Below, piece by piece: positions 43,412 to 52,913 of a DNA stretch of 64,000 nucleotides. The DNA comes from Robertmurraya dakarensis (GTDB lineage Bacteria; Bacillota; Bacilli; Bacillales; Cytobacillaceae), in the NCBI RefSeq assembly GCF_900156875.1, contig NZ_LT707409.1, forward strand, positions 482,237 to 546,236. Reading direction: 5' to 3'. Position 1 is the first letter of the stretch. Each line of letters opens with the position of its first letter. The position numbers and the translations under genes are program-made. The notes beneath the pieces are model-generated. The model was given only the letters and a program-made list of their open reading frames with translations, had not been told where the DNA came from and made no database searches.

Positions 43412-44092
43412 TTGAAATTAATGAAGGAAAAATTCAGCTCCAAATTTGTTGTTTTTATTATTTTGACGCTGATTCTAGTTAACATTCCAATCTTTGGCAA
43501 CTATATAAAGATCATTAACACTGTGATACATGAATCCGGGCATGCACTTATGGCACTATTTGGCGGAAAGGTCCAGCACATTTCTCTATTTTTGAACACT
43601 GAAGGTGTTACGTACACAAGCCACTCTGGTTGGTTTGGCGGATTTTTAACTGGGGTGTCAGGCTATGTTTTTTCATCTTTCTTTGCTTTTTTAGCGTTTT
43701 GGCTCATCAGCAGAAAAAAATATAAGGTGTTCATTGTCATTTTGCTTGTATTCATTAGCGGCAATCTTATCTTTTGGGTTCGTAATTTCTACGGCATTTT
43801 TTGGCTAGTTTCCTTTGGTGCGCTGTTTTTGCTGCTGTTATATAAAGGTTCAGGAGCATTTGTTCAATATTTTTTGCTTTTTATTGCCAGTGTCCTTATG
43901 GTTGAGTCCATTTCCTCTTCCTATACAATCATGCTTCTAAGCTTTATTCAGCCATTAGCTGCAGGGGACGCAACAGGACTGGCAAGAGCAACATTTTTCA
44001 TTCCTGCCCAGCTTTGGGGAATCTTCTTTTTTTGCCAGGCTTTAGTTTTCTTTTTAGCTGGTCTCAAGGCGGGGGCCTATCGGGTTGAATGA
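43412..44092 (+). CDS. M50-type membrane metalloprotease-like protein
   Basis: About 226 residues, six to seven hydrophobic helices. The zinc motif HESGH is at residues 40-44 in a hydrophobic helix (INTVIHESGHALMALFGG), as in M50B peptidases; the second metal motif may be the GDATGL stretch near 190. TTG at 43412 is set by ACGAGGTG seven bases upstream; an in-frame ATG at 43364 lacks a site. Substrate unknown. A REP-like terminator hairpin follows. Confidence 0.78.
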   Translation: MKLMKEKFSSKFVVFIILTLILVNIPIFGNYIKIINTVIHESGHALMALFGGKVQHISLFLNTEGVTYTSHSGWFGGFLTGVSGYVFSSFFAFLAFWLISRKKYKVFIVILLVFISGNLIFWVRNFYGIFWLVSFGALFLLLLYKGSGAFVQYFLLFIASVLMVESISSSYTIMLLSFIQPLAAGDATGLARATFFIPAQLWGIFFFCQALVFFLAGLKAGAYRVE

Positions 44093-44113
44093 TGATTTTA
44101 TTTGGAAAAAGTG

Positions 44114-44176
44114 GAAAAAGGGTCTGTCCTCCAGTAAAGTAAAGCTTTAGTGCACTGGGGGACAGACCCTTTTTCC
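44114..44176 (+). repeat. REP-like palindrome with terminator features, heading array 4
   Basis: AAAAAGGGTCTGTCCTCCAGT, AAAGTAAAGCTTTAG, ACTGGGGGACAGACCC then TTTTTCC. Near-perfect arms of about 18 bp. It probably ends the protease gene and starts array 4. Confidence 0.8.
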
Positions 44177-44189
44177 CTGCCGCAAGCAG

Positions 44190-45370
44190 GGAACGGTCAT
44201 CATAAAAGGGATGAGAACCAAAAGAGGTCCGGCCTCAAGCGGGTAATGGTCATCATAAAGGGGATGAGAACCGAAAGAGGTCCAGCCTCAAGCGGGTAAC
44301 GGTCATCATAGAGGGGATGAGAACCGAAAGAGTTCCAGCGCAAGCGGGTAACGGTCATCATAAAGGGGATGAGAACCGAAAAAGTCCAGCCGCAAGTGGG
44401 TAGCGGTCTTCATAAAGGAAATGAGAACCGAGGGAGTTCCAACGCAAGCAGGGAACGGTCTTTATAAAAAGGATGAGAACCAAAAAAAGTCCAGCCTCAA
44501 GCGGGTAACGGTCATCATAAAGGGGATGAGAACCGAAAAAAGTCCAGCCGCAAGTGGGTAACGGTCATCATAAAGGGGATGAGGACCGAAAGAGGTCCAG
44601 CCGCAAGCGGGTAACGGTCATCATAAGGGGGATGAGAACCGAAAAAGTCCAGCCGCAAGTGGGTAGCGGTCATCATAAAGGGGATGAGGACCGAGGGAGT
44701 TCTAGCGCAAGCAGGGAACGGTCTTCATAAAAAGGATGAGAACCAAAAATAGTCCAGCCTCAAGCGGGTAACGGTCATCATAAAGGGGATGAGAACCGAA
44801 AGAAGTCCAGCCGCGAGCGGGTAACGGTCATTATAAAAGGGATGAGAACCGAAAGAAGACCAGCCGCGAGCGGGAGGCGGTCTTCATAACAGAGATGAGA
44901 ACCGAAAAAGGTCCAGCCGCAAGCGGTTATCGGTCTTCATAATAGGGATGAGAACCGAAAAAGGTCCAGCCGCAAGCGGGTAACGGTCATCATAAAGGAG
45001 ATGAGAACCAAAAGAGGTCCAGCCTCAAGCGGGTAACGGTCTTCATAATAGGGATGAGAACCGAAAGAGCTCCAGCGCAAGCGGGTTATCGGTCTTCATA
45101 AAAGGGATGAGAACCGAAAGAGCTCCAGCGCAAGCGGGTAACGGTCATCATAAAAGGGATGAGAACCGAAAGAAGTCCAGCCGCGAGCGGGAGGCGGTCT
45201 TCATAACAGAGATGAGAACCGAAAAAGGTCCAGCCGCAAGCGGTTATCGGTCTTCATAATAGGGATCACAACCGAAAGAGTTCCAGCGCAAGCAGGTAAC
45301 GGTCATCATAAAAGGGATGAGAACCAAAAGAGGTCCACCTGCAAGTATGCAATGGTCTTCAAAAAAGTAT
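44190..45370 (+). repeat. 52-bp tandem repeat array 4 (about 23 units)
   Basis: Core CGGTCATCATAAAGGGGATGAG-AACCG (CATC instead of CTTC in most units), linker TCCAGCCGCAAGCGGGTA. Steps are 51-54 bp. A block of two units with the unusual AACAGAGATGAG and GCGGTTATCGG parts occurs at about 44850-44945 and again at 45167-45262, a higher-order duplication. Closed by another REP-like copy at 45373. Confidence 0.95.
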
Positions 45371-45372
45371 AT

Positions 45373-45424
45373 CGGTGGCAGTCCCCCAACTTAGTAAAAC
45401 ATTACTGTAGTCGGGAAAGGAGTC
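45373..45424 (+). repeat. REP-like palindrome closing array 4
   Basis: GGTGGCAGTCCCCCA, CTTAGTAAAACATTACTGTAG, TCGGGAAAGG. The left arm is good, the right arm worn. Its end touches the 3' end of the minus-strand gene. Confidence 0.7.
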
Positions 45425-45435
45425 GATATTAAGTC

Positions 45436-47088
45436 TTAGTAATCCGAAATATGTGAATAATCTTTCACCAAATCTCCGTATCCTTGTTCTTGTAAGGAGG
45501 TGACGACTTTTCTCGTAATCTCTATTTTGTCATTTACTAGGTACTGAGTTTTAGATGTTATTAATCGGTCAAAGATTGGACTTCTTTTTAGATCAACTTG
45601 TACAAGTTTCTTCTGAGCTTTTAACAAGTCTTCCAAAGTTAGGAGTGGATAGTCTTTTCCATGGAAAGTAAAATCAGGATTTAATTGGTACCATAAATCC
45701 TTATTATCTCTAATCCATTTATCTCCTATATCTTCAATGCCTTTTTGAATATCTAAAGCGACGGTCAAATATTCCTCCTTCTTAGTCTTCTCATAGCTGT
45801 CTAGTAAAAAGTTCATTTCGCCTAAAGCATGGTTTAAAGAGGTATGTGTCGTTTTCTTTTGGGTACTTCCATAGAAATCACTAATGAGGTAACCATGATC
45901 CGTCTTGATAAAATTCTTCTTTTTTACCTGTTCCAACAAATAATCTGCATAGAAAAGTGCCATCTCCTCATATTCAGGTACATCTAAAAGTTTGCTTATT
46001 CTTTTTAGATGAATCGCAAGGTATTCATTAAACCGTGTGTCATAATAAGGAGCAATGATGCCATAATTATCTTTCAGCCATGTGCTGGTAATCTCGGTTT
46101 GGATTGGTTTATTTAATTTAGAATCATAGACCAATAAATTCACGGCTGAGTTCACGATAAAATCATAAAAATATCTTTCTTTCGTCCTTTCATAATGATC
46201 TACATGACGACGATCATGCACAAGAGAGAAGTACCGTCCATAACCAAGCTTCGTACCTGGCTCAATAGACCATGGCAGCTTCCCATAAGGGCCCTCCGCC
46301 GTGTACCATTTGTTAATCTTTTTGTATTCCTTCAAGGTATGCTTTTCCCATTCTTCAAAGTTTACCTTTTTGTTAAAAAGCGGTTGATCAGAGTGTAAGA
46401 TCCAGCTCTCTGATAAACTTTGTCCTTCGGCAAAATGAGGTACGTTGAGAATAATAGAATTCTCTTTTTTCGTGATTTCTGTTCCATCATGTTCGTCTAT
46501 CAGCTCACGTAACTGGCTTTTCTGTCTATGATTATATTCTTTTGTTAGCTCAACCGAATTATAATTCTTGCTAACTACAAGGTTGGCATATGTTTTTGGT
46601 CCTTTTAACTCAACTAAGCCGTGTGGAGTAGAGGTTGGATCAACTCCTAGTGTTGTATCATGTTCATGGACGATTTTCTCAGAATGAAAACGAGTAACTT
46701 CATAGTTTGTAAAGTCTTTCTCAAAAGGAAAAGAAAGGTCAATCATAATTGGTTGTTCGGTGTTATTTTCAAATTTGGTAAAGACAAAGAAATCATTGTT
46801 GTCTAATTTTCTAATGGTAACGGTTAACTTCCCATAAGTACGGGGGAGTATACGGGAAGAAAGTTGATAGGTTGTGGAAAAATCTTTGGCTTTGACAAAG
46901 GATTTCGTTTCGCTGTTTATTTTCTCTAATTTAACATCATTTCCTTGAAATTCAGCATTCTCACCGTACAGATTCCCTTCAATCTGTATATGTATAGTTT
47001 TATTAAACAAGAAATAAATTCCTAACCCAATAATAGAAAAAATAATTAAAATGCTTACCATATATCTAAATTTTATTTTGGTAATCAC
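45436..47088 (-). CDS. Large membrane-anchored extracytoplasmic protein, unknown function
   Basis: A 550-residue protein with one N-terminal helix (YMVSILIIFSIIGLGIYFLF) and a long outside part. Residues 60-260 look like beta-sandwich strands (YGKLTVTIRKLDNNDFFVFTKF). Residues 300-540 are helical with motifs YFYDFIVNSAVNLLVYDSKL, DTRFNEYLAIHLKRISKLL and HTSLNHALGEMNFLLDSYEKT, which recall an alpha/alpha-toroid carbohydrate enzyme such as glucuronyl C5-epimerase relatives. This is a fold-level guess. GTG start with GAGGGAT upstream on the minus strand. Confidence 0.68.
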   Translation of the reverse strand: MITKIKFRYMVSILIIFSIIGLGIYFLFNKTIHIQIEGNLYGENAEFQGNDVKLEKINSETKSFVKAKDFSTTYQLSSRILPRTYGKLTVTIRKLDNNDFFVFTKFENNTEQPIMIDLSFPFEKDFTNYEVTRFHSEKIVHEHDTTLGVDPTSTPHGLVELKGPKTYANLVVSKNYNSVELTKEYNHRQKSQLRELIDEHDGTEITKKENSIILNVPHFAEGQSLSESWILHSDQPLFNKKVNFEEWEKHTLKEYKKINKWYTAEGPYGKLPWSIEPGTKLGYGRYFSLVHDRRHVDHYERTKERYFYDFIVNSAVNLLVYDSKLNKPIQTEITSTWLKDNYGIIAPYYDTRFNEYLAIHLKRISKLLDVPEYEEMALFYADYLLEQVKKKNFIKTDHGYLISDFYGSTQKKTTHTSLNHALGEMNFLLDSYEKTKKEEYLTVALDIQKGIEDIGDKWIRDNKDLWYQLNPDFTFHGKDYPLLTLEDLLKAQKKLVQVDLKRSPIFDRLITSKTQYLVNDKIEITRKVVTSLQEQGYGDLVKDYSHISDY

Positions 47089-47319
47089 ATTTATCCCTCA
47101 TGTCCTGATGTTCTAAACTATATTATATAGTAGAATAAAATGTTAGGGCAGTACCACATTTCCCCTGATTAGGAAAATCTTTACTCGTTGTTGCTTCGCA
47201 AATCTAAAATAATACTTTGGAAATGGAAGAATCATTTTTTAATTTTAGTTATCTGAATATTCTGTTAAAATGATGATATATTGTTATAAAAGGTTTTCAT
47301 AAAATAGTAGGAGGTATAA

Positions 47320-48513
47320 ATGATGAACGCGCAAAAACTAGATGAAATATTAAAAAATGCTGTGGGGGCTTCTAAGATTCCTGGGGTGGTAGCTTGTGTG
47401 GCAGACGATCAGGGGATCATCTATGAAGGGGCTTTTGGTCAACGCAGTTTAGATAGTGACGTAAAGATGTCGACCGATTCTGTATTTTGGATTGCTTCTA
47501 TGACAAAAGCGATCACAACCGTTGCAGCGATGCAGCTAGTGGAGCAGGGAAAACTGCATTTAGACCAACCATTAAACAGGATTCTTCCACAGTTAAATGA
47601 GATCAAAGTAATGGAAGGGGTAGACAACGATGGTTCTCCTATCCTCAGGGAACCAAAAACTCAGATTACATTGCGGCAATTGCTCACACATACAGCTGGA
47701 TTTACCTATCATTTCTTCAATGAAGATACAATTAAATATATAGAAGCAAAAAAATTACCTGGTATCACCGAGTGTAAGAACGACGCTTTAATGACAGCGC
47801 TAGCCTTTGACCCTGGAGAACGCTGGGAGTATGGTATTAACATAGACTGGGTTGGAAAAGCAATTGAAGCTGTTACAGGTCAGAGCCTTCGTGTTTATCT
47901 CAAAGAGAATGTATTTACCCCTTTAGGAATGAATGAGACGGATTTTGTTCCCCATTCGGAAGCTCGTTCACGTCAAGCTGCCATGCATGCACGGGGTGAA
48001 GACCAAACGCTTGTGCCGATTCCATTTGCAATGCCTGAAGATCCTGAATTTTTCATGGGAGGCGGAGGACTGTACTCGACAGCGGGTGACTATATGACAT
48101 TCCTTCAAATGATCCTGCATGGAGGGATTTTTAAAGGAAAACGGATTCTTGAAAAAGAAACCATCGCAGAAATGAGTAAAAATCAAATTGGTGACCTCGA
48201 GGTAACAGCATTGAAAAGCGCCAATCCTGCTCTAACAAATGACTATGAAGCTTTCCCTGAAATGGTTAAAAAATGGGGACTTGGTTTTCTGATTACCACT
48301 GAAGATGCACAAACTGGTAGAAAAGCCGGGAGCTTGTCTTGGGCTGGGCTGGCAAACACTTATTTTTGGATTGATCCTGTAAGCAAGATAACTGGTGTAA
48401 TTTTAACACAAATCCTACCATTCGCAGACCAGAAGGTGTTGAATTTATTCGATCAGTTTGAAGCAAAAGTCTATGAGCAAACTGCTGAAAAACTTGTTTC
48501 GGAAGGGAATTAG
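47320..48513 (+). CDS. Serine hydrolase of the beta-lactamase class C / esterase family
   Basis: A 397-residue protein of the beta-lactamase-like serine hydrolase family. The nucleophile motif SMTK is at 60-63 (FWIASMTKAITT), the Tyr box is WEYGINIDWVG, and the third motif region is GSLSWAGLANTYFWIDP. No signal peptide, which fits EstB-type esterases rather than secreted beta-lactamases. ATG follows TAGGAGGTATAA. Substrate unknown. A REP-like copy and array 5 follow. Confidence 0.88.
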   Translation: MMNAQKLDEILKNAVGASKIPGVVACVADDQGIIYEGAFGQRSLDSDVKMSTDSVFWIASMTKAITTVAAMQLVEQGKLHLDQPLNRILPQLNEIKVMEGVDNDGSPILREPKTQITLRQLLTHTAGFTYHFFNEDTIKYIEAKKLPGITECKNDALMTALAFDPGERWEYGINIDWVGKAIEAVTGQSLRVYLKENVFTPLGMNETDFVPHSEARSRQAAMHARGEDQTLVPIPFAMPEDPEFFMGGGGLYSTAGDYMTFLQMILHGGIFKGKRILEKETIAEMSKNQIGDLEVTALKSANPALTNDYEAFPEMVKKWGLGFLITTEDAQTGRKAGSLSWAGLANTYFWIDPVSKITGVILTQILPFADQKVLNLFDQFEAKVYEQTAEKLVSEGN

Positions 48514-48534
48514 AGAGTAATAGATTAGTAATTG

Positions 48535-48590
48535 ATGCCTGTCCTCCACGGTAGTAAAGCATTTGCTGCAGTGGGGGATAGGTAGTGATT
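48535..48590 (+). repeat. REP-like palindrome heading array 5
   Basis: GATGCCTGTCCTCCA, CGGTAGTAAAGCATTTGCTG, AGTGGGGGATAGGTAGT, 22 bases after the hydrolase stop. Confidence 0.8.
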
Positions 48591-48595
48591 TTTTT

Positions 48596-49292
48596 TGAAA
48601 AGGAATGAGAACCGGAAGAGGTCCAGCAGAAGCGGGTAACGGTCTTCATAAGTGGGATGAAAACCGAAAGAAGTCTAGAGCAAGCAGGCAACGGTCTTCA
48701 TGAGAGGAATGAGAACCGAAAGAGGTCCAGTGCAATCAGGAAACGGTCTTCATAAGAGGAATGAGAACCGAAAAAGGTCCAGCGCAATTAGGCAACGGTC
48801 TTCATAAGAAGAATGAGAACCGAAAGAGGTCTAGAACAGCCAGCAAACGGTCTTCATAAGAGGGATGAGAACCGAAAGAGGTCTAGAGCAATCAGGCAAC
48901 GGTCTTCATGAGAGGAATGAGAACCGAAAGAGGTCAAGCGCAATCAGGAAACGGTCTTCATAAGAGGGATGAGAACCGAAAGAGGTCAAGCGCAATCAGG
49001 AAACGGTCTTCATGAGAGGAATGAGAACCGAAAGAGGTCCAGCGTAATCAGGTAATGGTCTTCATAAGAGGAATGAGAACCGAAAGAGGATCAACGCAAT
49101 CAGGTAACGGTCTTCATAAGAGGGATGAGAACCGAAAGAGGTCTAGAGCAATCAGGAAACGGTCTTCATGAGAGGAATGAGAACCGAAAGAGGTCCAGCG
49201 TAATCAGGTAATAGTCTTCATAAGAGGTATGAGAACCGAAAGTGATCCAGCGGAAGTAAGCAACGGTCCTCATAAAATAATTGAAAACCATA
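48596..49292 (+). repeat. 52-bp tandem repeat array 5 (about 13 units plus a partial one)
   Basis: Core ACGGTCTTCATAAGAGG / ATGAGAACCGAAAGAGG with linkers TCCAGCGCAATCAGGAA. Alternating CATGAG and CATAAG variants suggest a spread of a two-unit block. The last unit (49262) is worn. The nuclease gene starts about 100 bases later. Confidence 0.95.
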
Positions 49293-49397
49293 AGAGGTAG
49301 ACTAAGCAGGAATATTCATATTTTTATAGAATTAATAGAGTGCTCACCTCGTTACCATTTTACCTTCCCAAAATTAATCCCCGAAAGGACGAGCCTC

Positions 49398-50306
49398 ATG
49401 ACAAAAAAATACCTTGATTTAAAAGTAGACTTTATGTTTAAGCAGCTGTTTGGACAACCCACTCGAAAACACATTACCATTGCTTTTTTAAATGACTTGC
49501 TAGGTCGAACAGGAGATGATCGTATTACTGATCTATCATTCGAGAATACGGAATATGTGAAAGAACGAGATGATGGCAAGTCCGTTAGACTTGATCTCAA
49601 AGTGTTTACGTCATTGGGTGAGAGGATTAATGTTGAAATCCAGCTTGTCGATCAATATGATATTCCAGAACGAATTCTCTACTATTGGGCCCGAATGTTC
49701 TCCACATCGATCCACTCAGGTGAACCCTACACAAAACTCCCACCAACCATTGTTATTTCAATCCTAAACTATCCTCTATTCCCATTTGAAACAGATTGCT
49801 TTCACACTATTTTTCACGTAAGAGAAGATGAAGAGTATTTTATGTGGAGCCATTTGCTGGAATTCCATGCGTTTGATTTAAGCGCATTCATGGTACAATG
49901 GAGAAAATATCGGAAAAAAGTACGGGAACAAAATCACTTAGAAATACCTTGGTTAATGATGTTATCAGCTGCTGACTATCGGAAGAAACAAGTAAACAAC
50001 GAAATGCTTGAATCATTGGAGGAATGGGCGATGGATATTGAACAAGTAAGAGAAGCGCTCATCGAATGGGAAAACCTCAGTACAAATAAAGAAAATCAAG
50101 AGGTGTATGAAGCGCGGTTGAAGGAACTACGGGATTTATTAAGTAATTTTGAAGGATATCATAGGAGAGGATTTGAGGAAGGAATTGAAATAGGCGAGGA
50201 AAAGAGAAGCAAAGAGATTGCAAGGAAAATGCTGAAGAAAGGCAAAGACATCTCAGAAATTGCAGAGTTTACAGGATTGAGTGAAGAAGAAATTCAACGA
50301 TTGTAA
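49398..50306 (+). CDS. Rpn family recombination-promoting nuclease (PD-(D/E)XK)
   Basis: A 302-residue member of the Rpn/YhgA-like (PDDEXK_2) family: LDLKVDFMFKQLFGQPTRKHI at the start, the nuclease core VRLDLKVFTSLGERINVEIQL (Asp, Glu-x-Gln as catalytic residues), YYWARMFSTSIHSG, and a C-terminal helical tail EEGIEIGEEKRSKEIARKML with KGKDISEIAEFTGLSEEEI. E. coli RpnA promotes RecA-independent recombination and cuts DNA. ATG 49398 with GAAAGGACGAG upstream. Part of its tail is duplicated at 50358. It lies between array 5 and clpE. Confidence 0.9.
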   Translation: MTKKYLDLKVDFMFKQLFGQPTRKHITIAFLNDLLGRTGDDRITDLSFENTEYVKERDDGKSVRLDLKVFTSLGERINVEIQLVDQYDIPERILYYWARMFSTSIHSGEPYTKLPPTIVISILNYPLFPFETDCFHTIFHVREDEEYFMWSHLLEFHAFDLSAFMVQWRKYRKKVREQNHLEIPWLMMLSAADYRKKQVNNEMLESLEEWAMDIEQVREALIEWENLSTNKENQEVYEARLKELRDLLSNFEGYHRRGFEEGIEIGEEKRSKEIARKMLKKGKDISEIAEFTGLSEEEIQRL

Positions 50307-50357
50307 AACGCTGAAAAACCGCACAGAAGTATACGAAAAGGTCTGAAAATCCTCGAT

Positions 50358-50474
50358 CAATTGGAGGGATGGGCGATGGATATTGAACAAGTAAGAAAAG
50401 AGCTCATCGAATGGGAAAAACTAAGTACAACGATAGAAGATAAAGAACTATATGAAGCACTGGTCGTTTATTAG
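50358..50474 (+). pseudogene. Duplicated segment of the rpn-type gene
   Basis: Copy of about 50011-50115: TTGGAGGGATGGGCG then codons MDIEQVRKELIEWEKLSTT and a stop at 50474. Internal tail variation by partial duplication is typical of Rpn-family loci. Too short to be functional. Confidence 0.75.
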
Positions 50475-50530
50475 AGTGAAACAAGTTGGATAACAGCAAC
50501 TAAGTTGGATCTACACCCAACCATTACCTG

Positions 50531-50559
50531 TAGAAATGTTATAAGAAATACAATATAAT
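50531..50559 (+). promoter_or_regulatory. Candidate clpE promoter
   Basis: TAGAAA at 50531-50536, 17-bp spacer, TATAAT at 50554-50559. It lies upstream of the hairpin at 50585 and the CtsR boxes at 50630. The -35 is weak. Confidence 0.4.
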
Positions 50560-50584
50560 AGAATGAAACTTAATAAAATATTCA

Positions 50585-50618
50585 CCGGGCCTACTAGTAG
50601 AAGTGGCTCCTTTTTTTC
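50585..50618 (+). terminator. Terminator-like hairpin in front of clpE
   Basis: Stem GG-GCC-ACT / AGT-GGC-CC with single T bulges, then TTTTTTT. It may end transcription of the upstream unit; if the promoter at 50531 is real it would sit inside the clpE leader. Confidence 0.5.
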
Positions 50619-50629
50619 CATATATTAAT

Positions 50630-50652
50630 AGTCAAAAATAGTCAAAGTCAAA
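50630..50652 (+). promoter_or_regulatory. CtsR operator (heptad repeats)
   Basis: AGTCAAA-AAT-AGTCAAA matches the CtsR consensus RGTCAAA-NAN-RGTCAAA exactly, and a third AGTCAAA overlaps its end. It lies 15 bases before the clpE start, so CtsR would block clpE until heat or protein stress. Confidence 0.85.
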
Positions 50653-50666
50653 AGGAGGAATGAAAG

Positions 50667-52784
50667 ATGATTTGTGAAAACTGTCAAACAATGCAAGCAA
50701 CTTATCAGCTGAATATTTCATCTAATAAGAATCAAAGTCAAATTAGTTTGTGTAGTGAATGCTATGAAATCGCAAAACAAAAATTTGAAAATGGTTCGAT
50801 TCCTTTTGATAACCAACTGTTCAATCAATTGGACAAAGATAGCAGCCAGTCTGAGCAAAATGCTAATGGAACCCGTCGAAAGAAGCGTAAAAAAAATGGC
50901 TTTCTTGATCAACATGGACGGAACTTAACGAATGAAGCAAAAGAAGGGCGAATTGATAGCGTGATTGGCAGGGATAAAGAAATTGAACGTGTCCTCCAGA
51001 TACTAAACCGTCGCACAAAAAATAATCCGGTTTTAATTGGTGAAGCAGGTGTAGGAAAAACAGCGATTGTTGAAGGTCTTGCCCTTCAAATCGTCAAAGG
51101 TAAAGTACCTGCGAAACTTAAAACGAAAGAAGTGTATTTGCTCGACGTCAGTTCACTTGTAGCGGGTACATCATACAGAGGGCAATTTGAAGAAAAAATG
51201 AAAAAACTTGTTACTGAATTACAAAAACGTGAGAACGTCATTTTGTTCATTGATGAATTGCACATGATGGTTGGTGCTGGAGGTGCTTCTAACGATTCAA
51301 TGGATGCAGGGAATATATTAAAACCAGCGTTAGCGCGTGGTGATATCCAAGTGGTTGGAGCAACAACATTGAAAGAGTATCGCATGATTGAAAAAGATCC
51401 AGCACTGGAGCGCCGCTTCCAATCGGTGATTGTTAAAGAGCCGTCTGTTAATGAAGCGTTTGATATTCTAAAAGGTGTTCGGCCAGCATATGAGAAGTAT
51501 CACGATGTGAAGTACTCGGATGAAGTCCTAAAAGCATGTGTCACACTGTCAAAACGTTACATTCAAGATCGCTTCTTACCAGATAAGGCCATCGATTTAA
51601 TGGATGAGGCCGGAGCAAAGTTAAACCTTGCACATGTAGATCTAGATGTGAACTATCTAAAACAGCGCTTAAAAGAAATTAATGAAGAAAAGCAAGAAGC
51701 ACTCGAATTGGAGCACTACGAAAAAGCAGCGATTCTTCGCGATGAAAAGAGAGAAATAAAACAAATATTATCTGAATATTCAGGTGATATAACGAAAGAT
51801 ATTACCGTAGAAATGATTCAAGAAATTATTGAAAACAGTACGGGAATCCCTGTACAAAAGCTACAAAAAGCAGAGCAGCAAAAAATGAAAGATTTGAGAG
51901 ATAGACTGGCTAATAAAATAATTGGTCAGGATAAAGCGATTGAAAAAGTAGCCAATGCAATTTTAAGGGCAAGTGTAGGTTTAAAACCAAAAACACGTCC
52001 AACAGCTTCATTCTTATTCTTAGGTCCAACGGGTACAGGTAAAACCGAGTTAACGAAAACTCTTGCAGCGGAATTATTCGGCAGTAAAGATGCGATGATT
52101 CGCTTAGATATGAGCGAATATATGGAAAAGCATTCTGTTTCGAAGCTCATTGGTTCACCTCCTGGCTATGTTGGATATGAGGATGCAGGTCAGTTAACAG
52201 AACAAGTTCGTAGAAAGCCATATTCCATTATTCTGCTAGATGAAATCGAAAAAGCACACCCAGATGTGATGAATGTGTTCCTTCAAATCATGGAAGATGG
52301 CAGGTTAACGGATAACCAAGGAAGAGTCGTGAGCTTTACAGAAACGATTATTATTATGACTTCAAATGCAGGTGTTGGCAGCAAAACGTTAGGTCCAATT
52401 GGTTTTGGCGGCGACGAACAGAATAGAGCAGAATCAAATATTATCGACAAAATCGGAAATAAGTTTAAACCTGAGTTCTTAAACCGTATCGATTCGATCA
52501 TTGAGTTTAATCACCTACAAAAAGAGAACCTCGTGGAAATTATCGATATTATGATTGTAGAGCTTAAAGAAACATTAGAAGAACAAGGAATTTCGATTGA
52601 AATCGATAAGGAAGCTAAAGAAAAGGTTGCGGAACTAGGTTATAGCAGCGTATTTGGTGCTCGGCCACTTCGACGCGCCATCCAAGAGCAAATTGAAGAT
52701 AAAATTACTTCTTTAATTGTTAATAGTGAAAACGTAACTGCGATCACTGTATCAGTAGAGAATAATAAAATTAACGTAGCATAA
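50667..52784 (+). CDS. clpE: ATP-dependent Clp protease ATP-binding subunit ClpE
   Basis: A 705-residue AAA+ unfoldase of the ClpE type. The N-terminal zinc finger (Cys3, Cys6, Cys29, Cys32) identifies ClpE rather than ClpC. Walker A motifs are GEAGVGKTA (125-133) and GPTGTGKTE (about 453-461); the UVR-like helix [19 protein letters not shown] lies between the two AAA modules; the C-terminal D2 domain ends with [11 protein letters not shown]. It feeds unfolded proteins to ClpP. ATG follows AAAGGAGG, overlapped by CtsR boxes. Two terminators follow. Confidence 0.96.
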   Translation: MICENCQTMQATYQLNISSNKNQSQISLCSECYEIAKQKFENGSIPFDNQLFNQLDKDSSQSEQNANGTRRKKRKKNGFLDQHGRNLTNEAKEGRIDSVIGRDKEIERVLQILNRRTKNNPVLIGEAGVGKTAIVEGLALQIVKGKVPAKLKTKEVYLLDVSSLVAGTSYRGQFEEKMKKLVTELQKRENVILFIDELHMMVGAGGASNDSMDAGNILKPALARGDIQVVGATTLKEYRMIEKDPALERRFQSVIVKEPSVNEAFDILKGVRPAYEKYHDVKYSDEVLKACVTLSKRYIQDRFLPDKAIDLMDEAGAKLNLAHVDLDVNYLKQRLKEINEEKQEALELEHYEKAAILRDEKREIKQILSEYSGDITKDITVEMIQEIIENSTGIPVQKLQKAEQQKMKDLRDRLANKIIGQDKAIEKVANAILRASVGLKPKTRPTASFLFLGPTGTGKTELTKTLAAELFGSKDAMIRLDMSEYMEKHSVSKLIGSPPGYVGYEDAGQLTEQVRRKPYSIILLDEIEKAHPDVMNVFLQIMEDGRLTDNQGRVVSFTETIIIMTSNAGVGSKTLGPIGFGGDEQNRAESNIIDKIGNKFKPEFLNRIDSIIEFNHLQKENLVEIIDIMIVELKETLEEQGISIEIDKEAKEKVAELGYSSVFGARPLRRAIQEQIEDKITSLIVNSENVTAITVSVENNKINVA

Positions 52785-52797
52785 GGAAAGATGATCG

Positions 52798-52826
52798 CCC
52801 CACTTTTCAAATAAGTGGGGTTTTTT
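52798..52826 (+). terminator. Rho-independent terminator after clpE
   Basis: Stem CCCCACTT / AAGTGGGG, loop TTCAAAT, then TTTTTT. Confidence 0.9.
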
Positions 52827-52837
52827 AAAAAAATTAG

Positions 52838-52866
52838 GCCTACTACATATGGAAGTAGGCTTTTTT
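52838..52866. terminator. Second, bidirectional terminator
   Basis: Stem GCCTACT / AGTAGGC with TTTTTT on one side and an A-run on the other; serves clpE and the convergent adenine deaminase gene. Confidence 0.8.
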
Positions 52867-52913
52867 GTATATAAGACCTTTAATACGAGTGTATTGAATA
52901 CAAATAAATAACC

